From NCBI GenBank assembly GCA_018334015.1, contig JAGXTI010000020.1:62001-126000 (forward strand): a DNA stretch of 64,000 nucleotides. The letters run 5' to 3'. The translations under genes were made by a program, and so were the position numbers. The number at the start of each line of letters is the position of its first letter. Position 1 is the stretch's first letter. This document shows, piece after piece, positions 47,989-58,570 of the stretch. The stretch is from Silanimonas sp. GTDB lineage: Bacteria > Pseudomonadota > Gammaproteobacteria > Xanthomonadales > Xanthomonadaceae. A model generated the notes under the pieces. That model saw only the letters and a program-made list of their open reading frames with translations, had not been told where the DNA came from and ran no database searches.

Positions 47989-48968
47989 TGGAGGCTTCGC
48001 GGTGCGTCGGCCAGTTGCCGGCGCTGGCCGTCCACGGCGGCCAGCACCCGCAGCACGTCGAGGCCCTCGGCGACGCTCGCGCGCGGGGCGGTGCGAGTGG
48101 CGATGCAGTCGATGAAGTGGCGCTGCTCGGCCATCAGCGGCGGCATCTCGGCGACCGCGATGTAGTCGGGCTCGACGCCCTCGACGCGGATCGCGCCGTC
48201 CCGGTTCAGGATGCGGTGGCGGTAGAGCGCGAGCTTGCGCGGCCAGGGCTCGAGGTCGTCGTAGACCGCCATGCCGCCGTCGCCGATCACGGTGAAGCGC
48301 CGGTCGCGCCGCGGCGACAGCCGGCTGATGAAGCTGTGCGAGCGCACGCCGTCGGGGAAGGTCAGGTGCAGGTGCGCGAAATCGGGCGCCTCGGTCAGCA
48401 TCGCCGCCCCCTCCAGGTGGACCCGCACCGGCAGCGCGCCGGTGATCGCGATCAGCATCGACAGGTCGTGCGGGGCGATGTCCCACAGCGCGTCGGTCTG
48501 GGCGAAGAACTTGCCCAGCCCGATGCGGGTGGTGTGGATGTAGCGCAGCCGGCCGAGCACGCCGTCGCGCACCAGCGCCTCGAGGGCCTCGAAGGCGGGG
48601 TGAAAGCGCAGCAGGTGCCCGGTCATCGCCACCGCGCCGCTCGCCCGCGCGGCCGCGACGATCGCCTCGGCGCCCGCCATGTCGAGCGACATCGGCTTCT
48701 CGACCAGCAGGTGCTTGCCCGCCGCCAGCACCTCGAGCGCCGCCGCCGCATGCCGGTGCGGCGGCAGGGCGAGGATCACGCCGTCGATGTCGCTGCGGGC
48801 GAGCAGCTTGTCGGGCGTCAAGGGCTCGGTGCCGACCGCGGCCGCGGCGACGGCGGCGCGCCGGGGGTCGGCGTCGGCGACGGCTGCCAGCGCCCCCAGC
48901 GAGGACGCGGTGCCGATGTGGTTACGCCCCCAGTCGCCGCAGCCGATGATGCCGATCCGCACGCTCAT
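47985..48968 (-). CDS. Gfo/Idh/MocA-family NAD(P)-dependent sugar oxidoreductase
   Basis: The protein has 327 residues from the ATG at 48968. The N-terminal Rossmann motif is RIGIIGCGDWGRNHI; LVEKPMSLD near residue 95 carries the catalytic Lys of the EKP motif; GHLLRFHPAFEAL and WDIAPHDLSM are typical of the WbpB-like subgroup that oxidises UDP-sugar acids at C3. It would make the keto-sugar used by the aminotransferase encoded directly downstream. The expected acetyltransferase and epimerase partners are absent here, so the pathway must be completed elsewhere or the pair is a relic. Confidence 0.87.
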   Translation of the reverse strand: MSVRIGIIGCGDWGRNHIGTASSLGALAAVADADPRRAAVAAAAVGTEPLTPDKLLARSDIDGVILALPPHRHAAAALEVLAAGKHLLVEKPMSLDMAGAEAIVAAARASGAVAMTGHLLRFHPAFEALEALVRDGVLGRLRYIHTTRIGLGKFFAQTDALWDIAPHDLSMLIAITGALPVRVHLEGAAMLTEAPDFAHLHLTFPDGVRSHSFISRLSPRRDRRFTVIGDGGMAVYDDLEPWPRKLALYRHRILNRDGAIRVEGVEPDYIAVAEMPPLMAEQRHFIDCIATRTAPRASVAEGLDVLRVLAAVDGQRRQLADAPRSLQ

Positions 48969-49331
48969 GTCACGCTCCGCTCGTGCCGTCCGGCACCCTG
49001 GCCCGCAGCCTGCCCATCGCGCCAGGACGCGCCGAGGGGAGGTACATCGGTTTGAAACACAATGCGCTGTCCGGTTCCAATGCGCTGTCCGGTTCCCCGT
49101 CGCCCGGCAGCCGCTGCCGGCCCCGGATCGGCGGGAGTATACGGATTTCCCGCCGTACCCCGCGCCAGGGGCCACGAGATCATCGAGCCCGGCGAGGACC
49201 CCGCCCCGCCCGCCCCCGCCGCGGCACCCCTTGAATCATCGGGGTGGCGCCCCTATTCCTCGCCTCGCGGAAGGGTCGGCCCCCGACGCCCGCCCTTCCG
49301 GCCCACCGCCAACGAAGGAGGAGAGAGAACG
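48969..49331. other. Intergenic region between the oxidoreductase and hsp20 genes
   Basis: These 363 bases separate the divergent oxidoreductase and hsp20 genes and I see no gene in them. They hold one exact tandem 18-base duplication (49061-49096) and the GAAGGAGGAGAG ribosome-binding region of the first hsp20. A heat-shock promoter is expected here, but I could not place one with confidence. Confidence 0.6.
49061..49096. repeat. Tandem 18-bp duplication
   Basis: AATGCGCTGTCCGGTTCC occurs twice in direct succession (49061-49078 and 49079-49096) with no mismatch, about 90 bases upstream of the oxidoreductase start on that gene's strand. It might alter promoter spacing. Confidence 0.9.
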
Positions 49332-49769
49332 ATGCTCCACCGCAGCCTGTTCCCACGCGACGTCTTCGCCGAGCTGGACCGCCTGCAACGCGACGTGCAG
49401 GACCTGTTCGGCCTCAGCCCCAGCATCCGCGGCAGTGCCCGCGGCGGCTTCCCGGCGCTGAACATCGGCGGCACTCCGCGCTCGGTCGAGGTCTACGCCT
49501 TCGCTCCGGGCATCGACCCGGCCACGCTCGAGCTCACGCTCGACCGCACGGTGCTCACCCTCTCGGGCGAGCGCAAGGCCACCGAGGCGCCGGCCGAAGG
49601 CACCACCACCCACGTGCAGGAGCGCTTCGCCGGTCGTTTCCGGCGGGTGGTGAACCTGCCCGATGACATCGACCCCGACGCGGTTACGGCCGACTACCGC
49701 GACGGCGTGCTGCACGTGAGCGTGCAGCGCCGCGCCACCGCCCTGCCGCGGCGTATCGAAGTGCACTGA
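49332..49769 (+). CDS. Small heat-shock protein (Hsp20/alpha-crystallin)
   Basis: ATP-independent holdase of 145 residues that binds unfolding proteins in the cytoplasm. The N-terminal arm (LFPRDVFAELDRLQRDVQDLFG) precedes an alpha-crystallin domain at about residues 45-140, with VEVYAFAPGIDPATLELTLDR, LTLSGERKA and RFAGRFRRVVNLPDDIDPDAVTADYRDGVLHV (in blocks). A strong GGAGG ribosome binding site lies upstream. A second hsp20 gene starts 18 bases after the stop, and the pair probably forms a two-component hetero-oligomer system. Confidence 0.95.
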   Translation: MLHRSLFPRDVFAELDRLQRDVQDLFGLSPSIRGSARGGFPALNIGGTPRSVEVYAFAPGIDPATLELTLDRTVLTLSGERKATEAPAEGTTTHVQERFAGRFRRVVNLPDDIDPDAVTADYRDGVLHVSVQRRATALPRRIEVH

Positions 49770-49787
49770 AGACTGGAGGACTCCGCC

Positions 49788-50201
49788 ATGAACGCCGTGA
49801 CCCATCCGACGCCCCAACAGGACACCCCGGCCCCGGCCCAAACCCGCGAAACGCCCGCGCTGCGCCCCCGCGTCGATATCCGCGAGGACGGCACCGGCAT
49901 CACTTTGGTTGCCGACCTGCCAGGCGTGCCGAAGGACCGCCTCGAACTGCGCGTGGAAGGCGACCAGCTCGCCATCGACGCCGAGATGGCGATCCCCGCG
50001 CCCGAGGACATGGAATCGGTGCACGGGGAAGTGTCGGTGCCGCGCTACCGCCGGGTGTTCACTTTGAGCAAGGAACTCGATCCGGACGGCATCAGCGCCG
50101 ACCTGCAGCAGGGCGTGCTGACGCTCCGCATCCCCAAGGCGCGCCATGCCCAGCCCCGCCGGATCGCCGTCCAGGTGGGAAGCATGCCCTCGCCGGCATA
50201 G
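49788..50201 (+). CDS. Second small heat-shock protein (Hsp20)
   Basis: The protein has 137 residues: a Pro/Thr-rich N-terminal tail, then the alpha-crystallin domain (PRVDIREDGTGITLVADLPG, LAIDAEMA, PRYRRVFTLSKELDPDGISA, GVLTLRIPKA). The N-terminus differs from its neighbour, as usual for paired class A/B bacterial Hsp20s. The 18-bp spacing and shared strand imply one transcript. GroES/GroEL, which refold Hsp20-bound clients together with DnaK, are encoded about 1.2 kb away. Confidence 0.95.
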   Translation: MNAVTHPTPQQDTPAPAQTRETPALRPRVDIREDGTGITLVADLPGVPKDRLELRVEGDQLAIDAEMAIPAPEDMESVHGEVSVPRYRRVFTLSKELDPDGISADLQQGVLTLRIPKARHAQPRRIAVQVGSMPSPA

Positions 50202-50325
50202 GCAGCAGCCTGGGCTTGGGCGTGCCCTCGGCCGGGTCGGGCGCCGCGTGTCCAGCCATCATTCGCGTCGCCGTCCTCGAAGTCGAACAGAGTGGGCCGA
50301 TCAGGGGCGGTGGCGCCGGATCGGA

Positions 50326-51144
50326 TCAGTAGACGATCGCGCGCGCCTGCACGAATGCATAGAAGAACACCGCGTTCGGGTCGTTCTGCACCGTCTGCAT
50401 CTCGCGGTGCATGCCCTCGACGGTGGCGCGGTCGACCTTGCTGGCCTCGATCAGCTGGTCGGCGGCCGACATCAGCAGCTCTTCCCAGAACGCGATCGTC
50501 TGCTTCCGGCGCGCCGGCTCGCGGTTGTCGAAGTGGAAGATCTTGATCCCGGTCGTGACGTCGCGGTAGCCGTTGGCCATCAGCAGGTTGCCGAGCTTGG
50601 CACCGATGAACGGGTCGCCGCCCATGTCGATCTGGTAGTCGTTGAACGCCATCCAGTAGCGCCAGGTGTTGGGCGAATACGGATCGAGCAGGAACGAGGC
50701 GTTCATCACCTCGGTGATGTAGATGACCGAGCCCGGTGCCAGCACGCGGCGCACTTCGCTGAGCACGCGCGCGGGCGAGGGCACGTGCTCGAGCACCCAG
50801 CACAGGAAGGCGGCGTCGAAGCTGCGCGGCTCGAACGGCAGATCGGTGGCGTCGGCCTGCTGAAGGGCGTAGCGGCCTTCGAACCAGGGCATCGCGCCGA
50901 GGTTGCGCCGTGCCGCCTCGATCTGCTTCTGCGCGAGCTCGACGCAAGTGACGTACAGTTCCGGGAAGCGTCGCAGCAGGATCTCGGTCTGTGCGCCGAC
51001 GCCGCTGCCGACCTCCAGCAGGCGGCGCGCGCCGGTGTAGTCGATGTTGCGGAAGATGGTCGATTCCGCCAGGCGCGCCTGCTTGACCAGGCGCGCCTGT
51101 TCGGTTCCGGAGAAGCCGTGCAGGTAGGGGAAATCCTTGGACAT
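50326..51144 (-). CDS. Class I SAM-dependent methyltransferase
   Basis: The protein has 272 residues from the ATG at 51144. SAM motif I is LLEVGSGVGAQTEILLRRFP near residue 45, motif II/III are in DATDLPFEPRSFDAAFLCWVLEHV, and LAPGSVIYITEVMN is motif post-III. This is the UbiE/SmtA-like layout used for many small molecules. The C-terminal 100 residues (SPNTWRYWMAFNDYQIDMGG, KQTIAFWEELLMSAADQLIEAS) are specific to an unnamed group. The substrate cannot be told. It lies between hsp20 and groEL without operon partners. Confidence 0.85.
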   Translation of the reverse strand: MSKDFPYLHGFSGTEQARLVKQARLAESTIFRNIDYTGARRLLEVGSGVGAQTEILLRRFPELYVTCVELAQKQIEAARRNLGAMPWFEGRYALQQADATDLPFEPRSFDAAFLCWVLEHVPSPARVLSEVRRVLAPGSVIYITEVMNASFLLDPYSPNTWRYWMAFNDYQIDMGGDPFIGAKLGNLLMANGYRDVTTGIKIFHFDNREPARRKQTIAFWEELLMSAADQLIEASKVDRATVEGMHREMQTVQNDPNAVFFYAFVQARAIVY

Positions 51145-51322
51145 ACCGGTGCCCGGTAGGTGTCGGCTACCTTTTCGCACAGTCTGGCGAGTAGGCAGCG
51201 GCCGCGCAAGCGCCGTTTGTTTTGGGCACGCCCCGGACGTTCGAAACGGGGATTGATTCCGCTGCCGAACACGCGCTCGAGATGCCGGCCGGCACGCGCA
51301 CCACGGCCTGCGGAAAGAACGA

Positions 51323-51345
51323 AAGCCCCGCACAAAGCGGGGCTT
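51323..51345 (-). terminator. Probable terminator after groEL
   Basis: A 9-bp stem (AAGCCCCGC / GCGGGGCTT) with a 5-base loop lies 34 bases beyond the groEL stop; TTC-rich sequence follows on the minus strand. The T tract is weak. Confidence 0.6.
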
Positions 51346-51378
51346 CTGTTTGACGCGTGAGGCTTGGAGAGACCGAAC

Positions 51379-53040
<1,662 letters not shown>

Positions 53041-53094
53041 TCAATGCGTGAGAAAGGGGTTCGCGGCGGACGCCTGCGATCGACCCGGGATGAA

Positions 53095-53379
53095 TCAGAG
53101 GATCGCGAAGATGTCGTCTTCGCGGACGACCAGGTACTCGGTGCCGTCGAGCTTGACCTCGGTGCCGGCGTACTTGCCGAACAGCACCTTGTCGCCGGGC
53201 TTCACGGCCGGGGCGCGCGTGCTGCCGTTGTCCAGCGCCTTGCCGGCGCCGACGGCGATAACCTCGCCCTTGATCGGCTTCTCGGTGGCCGAATCGGGGA
53301 TGACGATGCCACCCGCGGAGACCTTTTCTTCTTCCATGCGCTTGATGACCACGCGGTCGAACAGCGGTTTGATGCTCAT
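53095..53379 (-). CDS. groES: 10-kDa co-chaperonin GroES
   Basis: Heptameric lid of the GroEL chamber, 94 residues. Landmarks are [29 protein letters not shown] (in blocks) with the mobile loop that touches Gro[30 protein letters not shown] and the end REDDIFAIL. The ATG at 53379 has an AGAGGT ribosome binding site and matches the family N-terminus (MSIKPLFD). It is the first gene of the groESL operon, with the CIRCE operator about 57 bases upstream. Confidence 0.99.
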   Translation of the reverse strand: MSIKPLFDRVVIKRMEEEKVSAGGIVIPDSATEKPIKGEVIAVGAGKALDNGSTRAPAVKPGDKVLFGKYAGTEVKLDGTEYLVVREDDIFAIL

Positions 53380-53435
53380 GAGGGACACCTCTTTACCTTG
53401 ATGATCAATGGGTTGTGTTGGGCGGCCCGGCGCTG

Positions 53436-53462
53436 GCAGCACTCGAACGGGCCGAGTGCCAA
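53436..53462. promoter_or_regulatory. CIRCE operator (HrcA binding site) of groESL
   Basis: Read on the minus strand: TTGGCACTC, nine bases, GAGTGCTGC. The consensus is TTAGCACTC-N9-GAGTGCTAA, so 15 of 18 arm positions agree and the central GCACTC / GAGTGC arms are perfect. It lies between groES and the divergent cutA gene. HrcA repression relieved by heat is expected. Confidence 0.88.
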
Positions 53463-53577
53463 TTCCAGCACACAACGATGACCAAAAAAGCCATCGGGGC
53501 GCAGACCGGAGATGGGGCGGGCTTTGCGGCTTTCAAGGGGGTCGCCCGAAACGCGGGCTTGGACGCACAATCGGGCC

Positions 53578-53913
53578 ATGTCCGCCCTGATCGTCTTTTG
53601 CACCCTGCCGGCCGATGCCGCCGACCGCCTCGCCCGCCTGCTGGTGGAGCAGCGCCTCGCCGCCTGCGTGCAGGCCCTGCCGGGCCTGCGCAGCACCTAC
53701 CGCTGGGCCGGCAGCGTCACGCAGGCCGACGAAACCCTGCTGCTGATCAAGACCAGCGCCGCCCGCTACGCCGCCCTGGAACGCACGCTGGCCGCCCACC
53801 ACCCCTACGAACTGCCCGAGATTCTGGCGGTGGACGCCAGTGCCGGCCTGCCGGCCTACCTGCGCTGGCTGGCCGAGGAAAGCGCCGCCGGCGAAACCGG
53901 CGACGCCGATTGA
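53578..53913 (+). CDS. cutA: CutA1 divalent-cation tolerance protein
   Basis: Small trimeric protein of 111 residues, ferredoxin-like fold. The family core is ALIVFCTLPADAADRLARLLVEQRLAACVQ (in two blocks), GLRSTYRWAGSVTQADETLLLIKTS and HPYELPEILAVDASAGLPAYLRWL. It was linked to copper tolerance in E. coli, where it sits beside dsbD as here, but its biochemical role remains unclear. The ATG at 53578 is chosen because the family begins two residues before the first beta strand. The start faces the groESL promoter region. Confidence 0.93.
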   Translation: MSALIVFCTLPADAADRLARLLVEQRLAACVQALPGLRSTYRWAGSVTQADETLLLIKTSAARYAALERTLAAHHPYELPEILAVDASAGLPAYLRWLAEESAAGETGDAD

Positions 53914-53931
53914 AGCCCGACCCGCGCTCGC

Positions 53932-54564
53932 TCAGGGCGCGCGCGGCGGCGTTTCGCCGTTGTGGATGAACTTCTCGAACACCCGGCTGTAGTCGCGGGT
54001 GGTGTGGCGGTCGAGCATGGCGGCGTTGAGGTTGTCGAGCACGGCATTGAAATGCGCCACCACGGCGGCCTCGCCCTGCACGCCGCCGAGCTTGAGCATG
54101 CCGCCCATCGCCTCCAGCGTGCGCAGCGCGTTGTCGCGGCCGGTGGCGTCACGCGACTGCTGGCGACCGATGGCGATCAGTGCCTTGTAGATGTCTTTGA
54201 CCTGCTCGATGAAGCTCTTCTTGACGTCGATGCTGAAGGCGGTCTCGCCGATCGAGAACTTCAGCTCCACGTCCATGTCGAGGTTGCCGGCGGTCTCGAT
54301 GGCGCAGAAGCCGATGCGGCTGCTGGCGAACTCGTAACGCTTGACCATGCGCTTGGTCGAAACGGCCGAGTCGCCATCGACATGGATCAGCGCGAGGTTG
54401 GTGAAGCAGTACTCGTCCTTCTTCGACTTGATCAGGAAGAAGATGCGCTCGGCGTCCTCGTGGAACAGGTAGTCGTCGGCGTCGACCTTGTGGAAATCGG
54501 AGGGCGGGACGATGACGCCGATGTCACTGATGCCGAAGGCCTCGGCGGCGAGTTTGCCGAACAT
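53932..54564 (-). CDS. Bacterial PH-domain protein (YvbH-like)
   Basis: The protein has 210 residues. The N-terminal half is a bacterial PH domain (EAFGISDIGVIVPPSDFHKV, then DEYCFTNLALIHVDGDSAVS and VKRYEFASSRIGFCAIETAG); the C-terminal half is helical and fits the oligomerisation region of YvbH-type proteins. No signal or membrane segment is seen, so it is cytoplasmic. Its function is unknown. It lies between the convergent cutA stop and the divergent dsbD start, inside a conserved block, and may be an insertion relative to the usual cutA-dsbD order. Confidence 0.8.
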   Translation of the reverse strand: MFGKLAAEAFGISDIGVIVPPSDFHKVDADDYLFHEDAERIFFLIKSKKDEYCFTNLALIHVDGDSAVSTKRMVKRYEFASSRIGFCAIETAGNLDMDVELKFSIGETAFSIDVKKSFIEQVKDIYKALIAIGRQQSRDATGRDNALRTLEAMGGMLKLGGVQGEAAVVAHFNAVLDNLNAAMLDRHTTRDYSRVFEKFIHNGETPPRAP

Positions 54565-54704
54565 GCTGGAACCCCTTGCGTTGTAAGAGGCTGTGAGCCT
54601 AGCCCGACCGTTGTTACGCGGCGGTGGAGCGCCGACGACCTCACCGTGACGGCAAACGACAGTGGCGCGGCGATAATGGCCGCCGCCCCGCCACCGAGTC
54701 GCCG

Positions 54705-56465
54705 ATGCCCACGCTGCGCCTGTTCTCCCTCTTCGCCTTGCTGCTGGGCCTGTGGCTGCCGGTCGCGGCGGCCAGCGACCTGCTCGGCACGGCACCGCGC
54801 AGCAGCACCCTGCTCGGCGGCCCGGCCGTTGCCGGGGGGGTCGGCCCGCCGCTGCCCGAGGCCCAGGCCTTCCGGGTCGATCTGGCCGCCGAGAGCGCGG
54901 AGCGGCTGCTGCTGCGCTTCCAGATCGCGCCCGGCTACTACGTCTACCGCGACAAGATCCGCATCAGCGTGCTGCGCCCGGCCGGGCTTGCCGTGGCGGT
55001 CGAGCACTGGCCCGAGGCCCGGACCCACAGTGACCCCTTCTTTGGCGAACAGGCGGTTTATTTCGATGAAGCCACCCTGCCCCTGCGGCTGAACCCGGCG
55101 GCCGGCGGCGCCCTTCTGCGCCTGCAGATCGATTTCATGGCCTGCCAGGACGGCGGCATCTGCTACCCGCCCCTGCAACGCCAGCTGGAGGTGCAGACCC
55201 CCGCCGCCGCCGCAGGGCGCGGGTTCGACGGCCTGCTGCTGGCGCTGGGGCTGGCCTTGCTGGGCGGCCTGATCCTCAACCTGATGCCCTGCGTGCTGCC
55301 GATCCTCTCGCTCAAGGTGCTGAGCCTGAGCGGCAGTCCCGATCCCGCGGCCTCGCGCCGCACCGCGCTGGGCTACACCGCCGGCGTGGTGCTGGGCTTT
55401 GCCGCACTCGGCGCGCTCGCCTTCTTCCTGCGCGAGCTGGGGCTGGCGTTGGGCTGGGGCTTCCAATTGCAGCAACCGGCCGTGGTGGCCGGGCTGGCGC
55501 TGTTGATGCTGGCCATCGGCCTCGCCCTGTCGGGTCTGTTCACCCTGGGCGGTAGCGCCACCGGGCTGGGCGATGCCCTGAGCCGACGCTCCGGCACCAC
55601 CGGCGATTTCTTCACCGGCCTGCTGGCGGTGCTGGTGGCCGCGCCCTGCACGGCCCCGTTCATGGGCGCCGCTCTGGCCTATGCCTTCGCCGCGCCGCCA
55701 GCGGCCGGCTTCGGCGTGTTCATCGCACTCGGCCTGGGCCTCGCCCTGCCGTTTTTGCTGATCGGTTTCGTTCCGGCGCTGGCCCGATGCCTGCCCCGGC
55801 CCGGCGCCTGGATGGCGACCTTCAAGCAGGCGCTGGCCTTTCCGATGTACCTGACCGCCGCCTGGCTGGCCTGGGTGCTGGCCCAGCAGCGCGGCGCCGA
55901 TGCCATCGGCTGGCTGCTGGGCGGCGCGGTGGTGCTGGCCTTCGGCCTGTGGGCCGGCGAGCGCCTGCGGTTCCATGCCGGTGTTTGGCGCTGGCTGGCC
56001 GGCGCGGTGGTGCTGGCCGGGCTGGCCGTGCTCGGGCCGATCCACCATCTCGATCGCCCGGCCTCCCGCCCGGCCGAGATCATCGCCACCCCAGCCGCGG
56101 CCGACGGCAGCGAGCCCTGGAGCATGGCGCGGCTGGCTGAACTGCGTGCCGAAGGTCGGCCGGTGTTCGTCAACATGACCGCCGACTGGTGCATCACCTG
56201 CAAAGCCAACGAGCGCACCGTACTGGCCTCCGAGCGCTTCCACACCGCCCTGCGCACCACCGGCGCGGCCTACCTCAAGGGCGACTGGACCGGGGTCGAT
56301 CCCGCCATCACCGCCTACCTGCAAAGCCACGGCGCGATCGGCGTGCCCTTCTATGCGGTCTACCCGGCCGACGGCGGCCCAGCACGCCGGTTGCCCGAAC
56401 TTCTGAGCCCCGGCCTGGTCGAACAGGCCCTGCATGATGCAGCCCCAAACGGAGTCCCACGATGA
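54705..56465 (+). CDS. dsbD: Thiol:disulfide interchange protein DsbD
   Basis: Moves reducing power from cytoplasmic thioredoxin to periplasmic DsbC, cytochrome c maturation proteins and similar targets. The protein has 586 residues: a signal peptide (MPTLRLFSLFALLLGLWLPVAAA), an N-terminal immunoglobulin-like alpha domain with CQDGGICYPP (Cys pair), eight membrane helices starting LILNLMPCVLPILSLK with the partner Cys in AAPCTAPFMG, and a thioredoxin domain with ADWCITC. The ATG at 54705 gives the signal peptide. It overlaps tlpA by four bases (ATGA), so the two are translated together. Confidence 0.96.
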   Translation: MPTLRLFSLFALLLGLWLPVAAASDLLGTAPRSSTLLGGPAVAGGVGPPLPEAQAFRVDLAAESAERLLLRFQIAPGYYVYRDKIRISVLRPAGLAVAVEHWPEARTHSDPFFGEQAVYFDEATLPLRLNPAAGGALLRLQIDFMACQDGGICYPPLQRQLEVQTPAAAAGRGFDGLLLALGLALLGGLILNLMPCVLPILSLKVLSLSGSPDPAASRRTALGYTAGVVLGFAALGALAFFLRELGLALGWGFQLQQPAVVAGLALLMLAIGLALSGLFTLGGSATGLGDALSRRSGTTGDFFTGLLAVLVAAPCTAPFMGAALAYAFAAPPAAGFGVFIALGLGLALPFLLIGFVPALARCLPRPGAWMATFKQALAFPMYLTAAWLAWVLAQQRGADAIGWLLGGAVVLAFGLWAGERLRFHAGVWRWLAGAVVLAGLAVLGPIHHLDRPASRPAEIIATPAAADGSEPWSMARLAELRAEGRPVFVNMTADWCITCKANERTVLASERFHTALRTTGAAYLKGDWTGVDPAITAYLQSHGAIGVPFYAVYPADGGPARRLPELLSPGLVEQALHDAAPNGVPR

Positions 56466-57031
56466 AACCCGCCCTGCAATGGACCCTGATCGCCGCGTTC
56501 GCGCTCGGCAGCCTCGGCCTCGGCCTGTGGCTGCGCGAAGCCATGGACCAGGCCAACACACCGCCGCCACCGCCCGGCCTGAACGTGGTCGCGCTCGGCG
56601 AATCGGCCGAGCCCTTGCTTGGCACCACGCTGGACGGGGTCAACCAACCCCTGCCCGGTGACGGCCGCTGGCGGCTGATCAATTTCTGGGCGAGCTGGTG
56701 CCCGCCCTGCGTCAAGGAGATGCCGGTGCTCGATGCTTACTACCAGGCCCAGGGCAGCACCGGCGTACAGGTGATTGGCATCGCCTTGGAAGATGCCGCC
56801 GACGCCTACGCGTTTCTGCAGCGGGTGCCGGTGGACTTTCCCATTTTCGCCGAACCCAACACCCGCACCGACAGCTCGGTGCGGCTGGGCAACACCCGGG
56901 GCGTGCTGCCCTACACCGTGCTGATCGACCCGCAGGGGCGGCTGGTCGCCCGGCACGAGCGGCCCTTTCCCGATGTTGCGGCGGTGGCGGACTGGGTCGA
57001 GGAGGGCATCGCGGCGGCGGGCAGGGATTGA
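56462..57031 (+). CDS. tlpA: TlpA/ResA-type membrane-anchored thiol reductase
   Basis: The protein has 189 residues: one N-terminal membrane anchor (WTLIAAFALGSLGLGLWL), a Pro-rich linker and a periplasmic thioredoxin fold with NFWASWCPPCVKEMPVLDAYY at about residue 78; VLPYTVLIDPQGRLV carries the cis-Pro. Such proteins receive electrons from DsbD and reduce heme-binding Cys pairs of apocytochromes c or other periplasmic disulfides. It overlaps dsbD by ATGA. In related genomes aroQ-accB-accC follow; here a low-GC insert intervenes. Confidence 0.94.
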   Translation: MKPALQWTLIAAFALGSLGLGLWLREAMDQANTPPPPPGLNVVALGESAEPLLGTTLDGVNQPLPGDGRWRLINFWASWCPPCVKEMPVLDAYYQAQGSTGVQVIGIALEDAADAYAFLQRVPVDFPIFAEPNTRTDSSVRLGNTRGVLPYTVLIDPQGRLVARHERPFPDVAAVADWVEEGIAAAGRD

Positions 57032-57038
57032 AGCAATC

Positions 57039-57071
57039 TGCGCGCTCAACCCCTTCGGGGTTGAGCGCGCA
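57039..57071. terminator. Perfect 15-bp hairpin after tlpA
   Basis: TGCGCGCTCAACCCC, a 3-base TTC loop, and its exact complement start eight bases beyond the tlpA stop. No T tract follows, so it could be a Rho-independent terminator of weak type, an mRNA-stabilising hairpin, or an end of the accessory insert. Confidence 0.5.
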
Positions 57072-57145
57072 GGCAAATGCTTCAATTCTTCGGCTATACG
57101 CTTTGACGGCTGGCCAGCCCATCGTGGGCTTTCCGCCCACACGAC

Positions 57146-57348
57146 TCAATTCATGTATATAAAAACAGCCAACAGCACGACAGTTGAGACTGTCGCAATC
57201 GTGAAGCCGATATTGACAAGCCGCTCGTGCCGATCCGGGCTTTCTTTTTTGATTTTTCTTAAAATCAAGTTCCAGACCAAGAAAGACATCACAAGAACAA
57301 CGATGGGCAGGATAGACCACGGTATGAAATCACCATGGAGAACAGCGT

Positions 57349-57352
<4 letters not shown>
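57146..57352 (-). CDS. Small two-helix membrane protein, unknown
   Basis: The protein has 68 residues with two hydrophobic segments (ILPIVVLVMSFLVWNLIL and IGFTIATVSTVVLLAVFIYM) joined by a charged loop (RKIKKESPDRHERL). I do not recognise it. Its ATG overlaps the stop of the upstream 323-residue protein as ATGA, so the two are translated as a pair. Base composition is clearly AT-richer than the flanking conserved genes. In such a pair the small protein may be an immunity or assembly partner, but there is no direct evidence. Confidence 0.55.
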
Positions 57353-58320
<968 letters not shown>

Positions 58321-58570
58321 GGAAGACCTCCTCGGGCAGGGACTGCGGGCTACGCCTTCAGACTCTATTCACACTCCCGGTCAAGAAAAAGTGAAGTCGC
58401 ATCGTCGATGGCGGCTGGTTGGCGCGCTAAGCAATCAGCAGGGAGGTGGTGAGCCGAATTCAAACGGCTTCGATCTGCCCCCCAACGGCCGCGAACGACT
58501 GGACTCTTTGCTCGATTCGCGGCAGGCTGTGCGCCCTTGCCCTTGCCCTTGCCCTTGCAGCCGCAGCCCG
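58321..58570. other. Intergenic region between the variable gene and aroQ
   Basis: These 250 bases between divergent genes contain no supported gene. They hold the likely promoters of both genes and a CCCTTG microsatellite near aroQ. Confidence 0.5.
58534..58557. repeat. Four tandem copies of CCCTTG just before aroQ
   Basis: Four exact copies of a 6-base unit end 13 bases before the aroQ ATG, where a ribosome binding site would lie; no good Shine-Dalgarno sequence is visible. A change in number would alter the leader, not the frame. Confidence 0.9.

Noticed and set aside
57039..57071. Hairpin after tlpA as an integron attC or phage attachment site
   Set aside because: A perfect stem with a 3-base loop lacks attC spacer features, and I found no second copy at the other end of the insert or an integrase gene.
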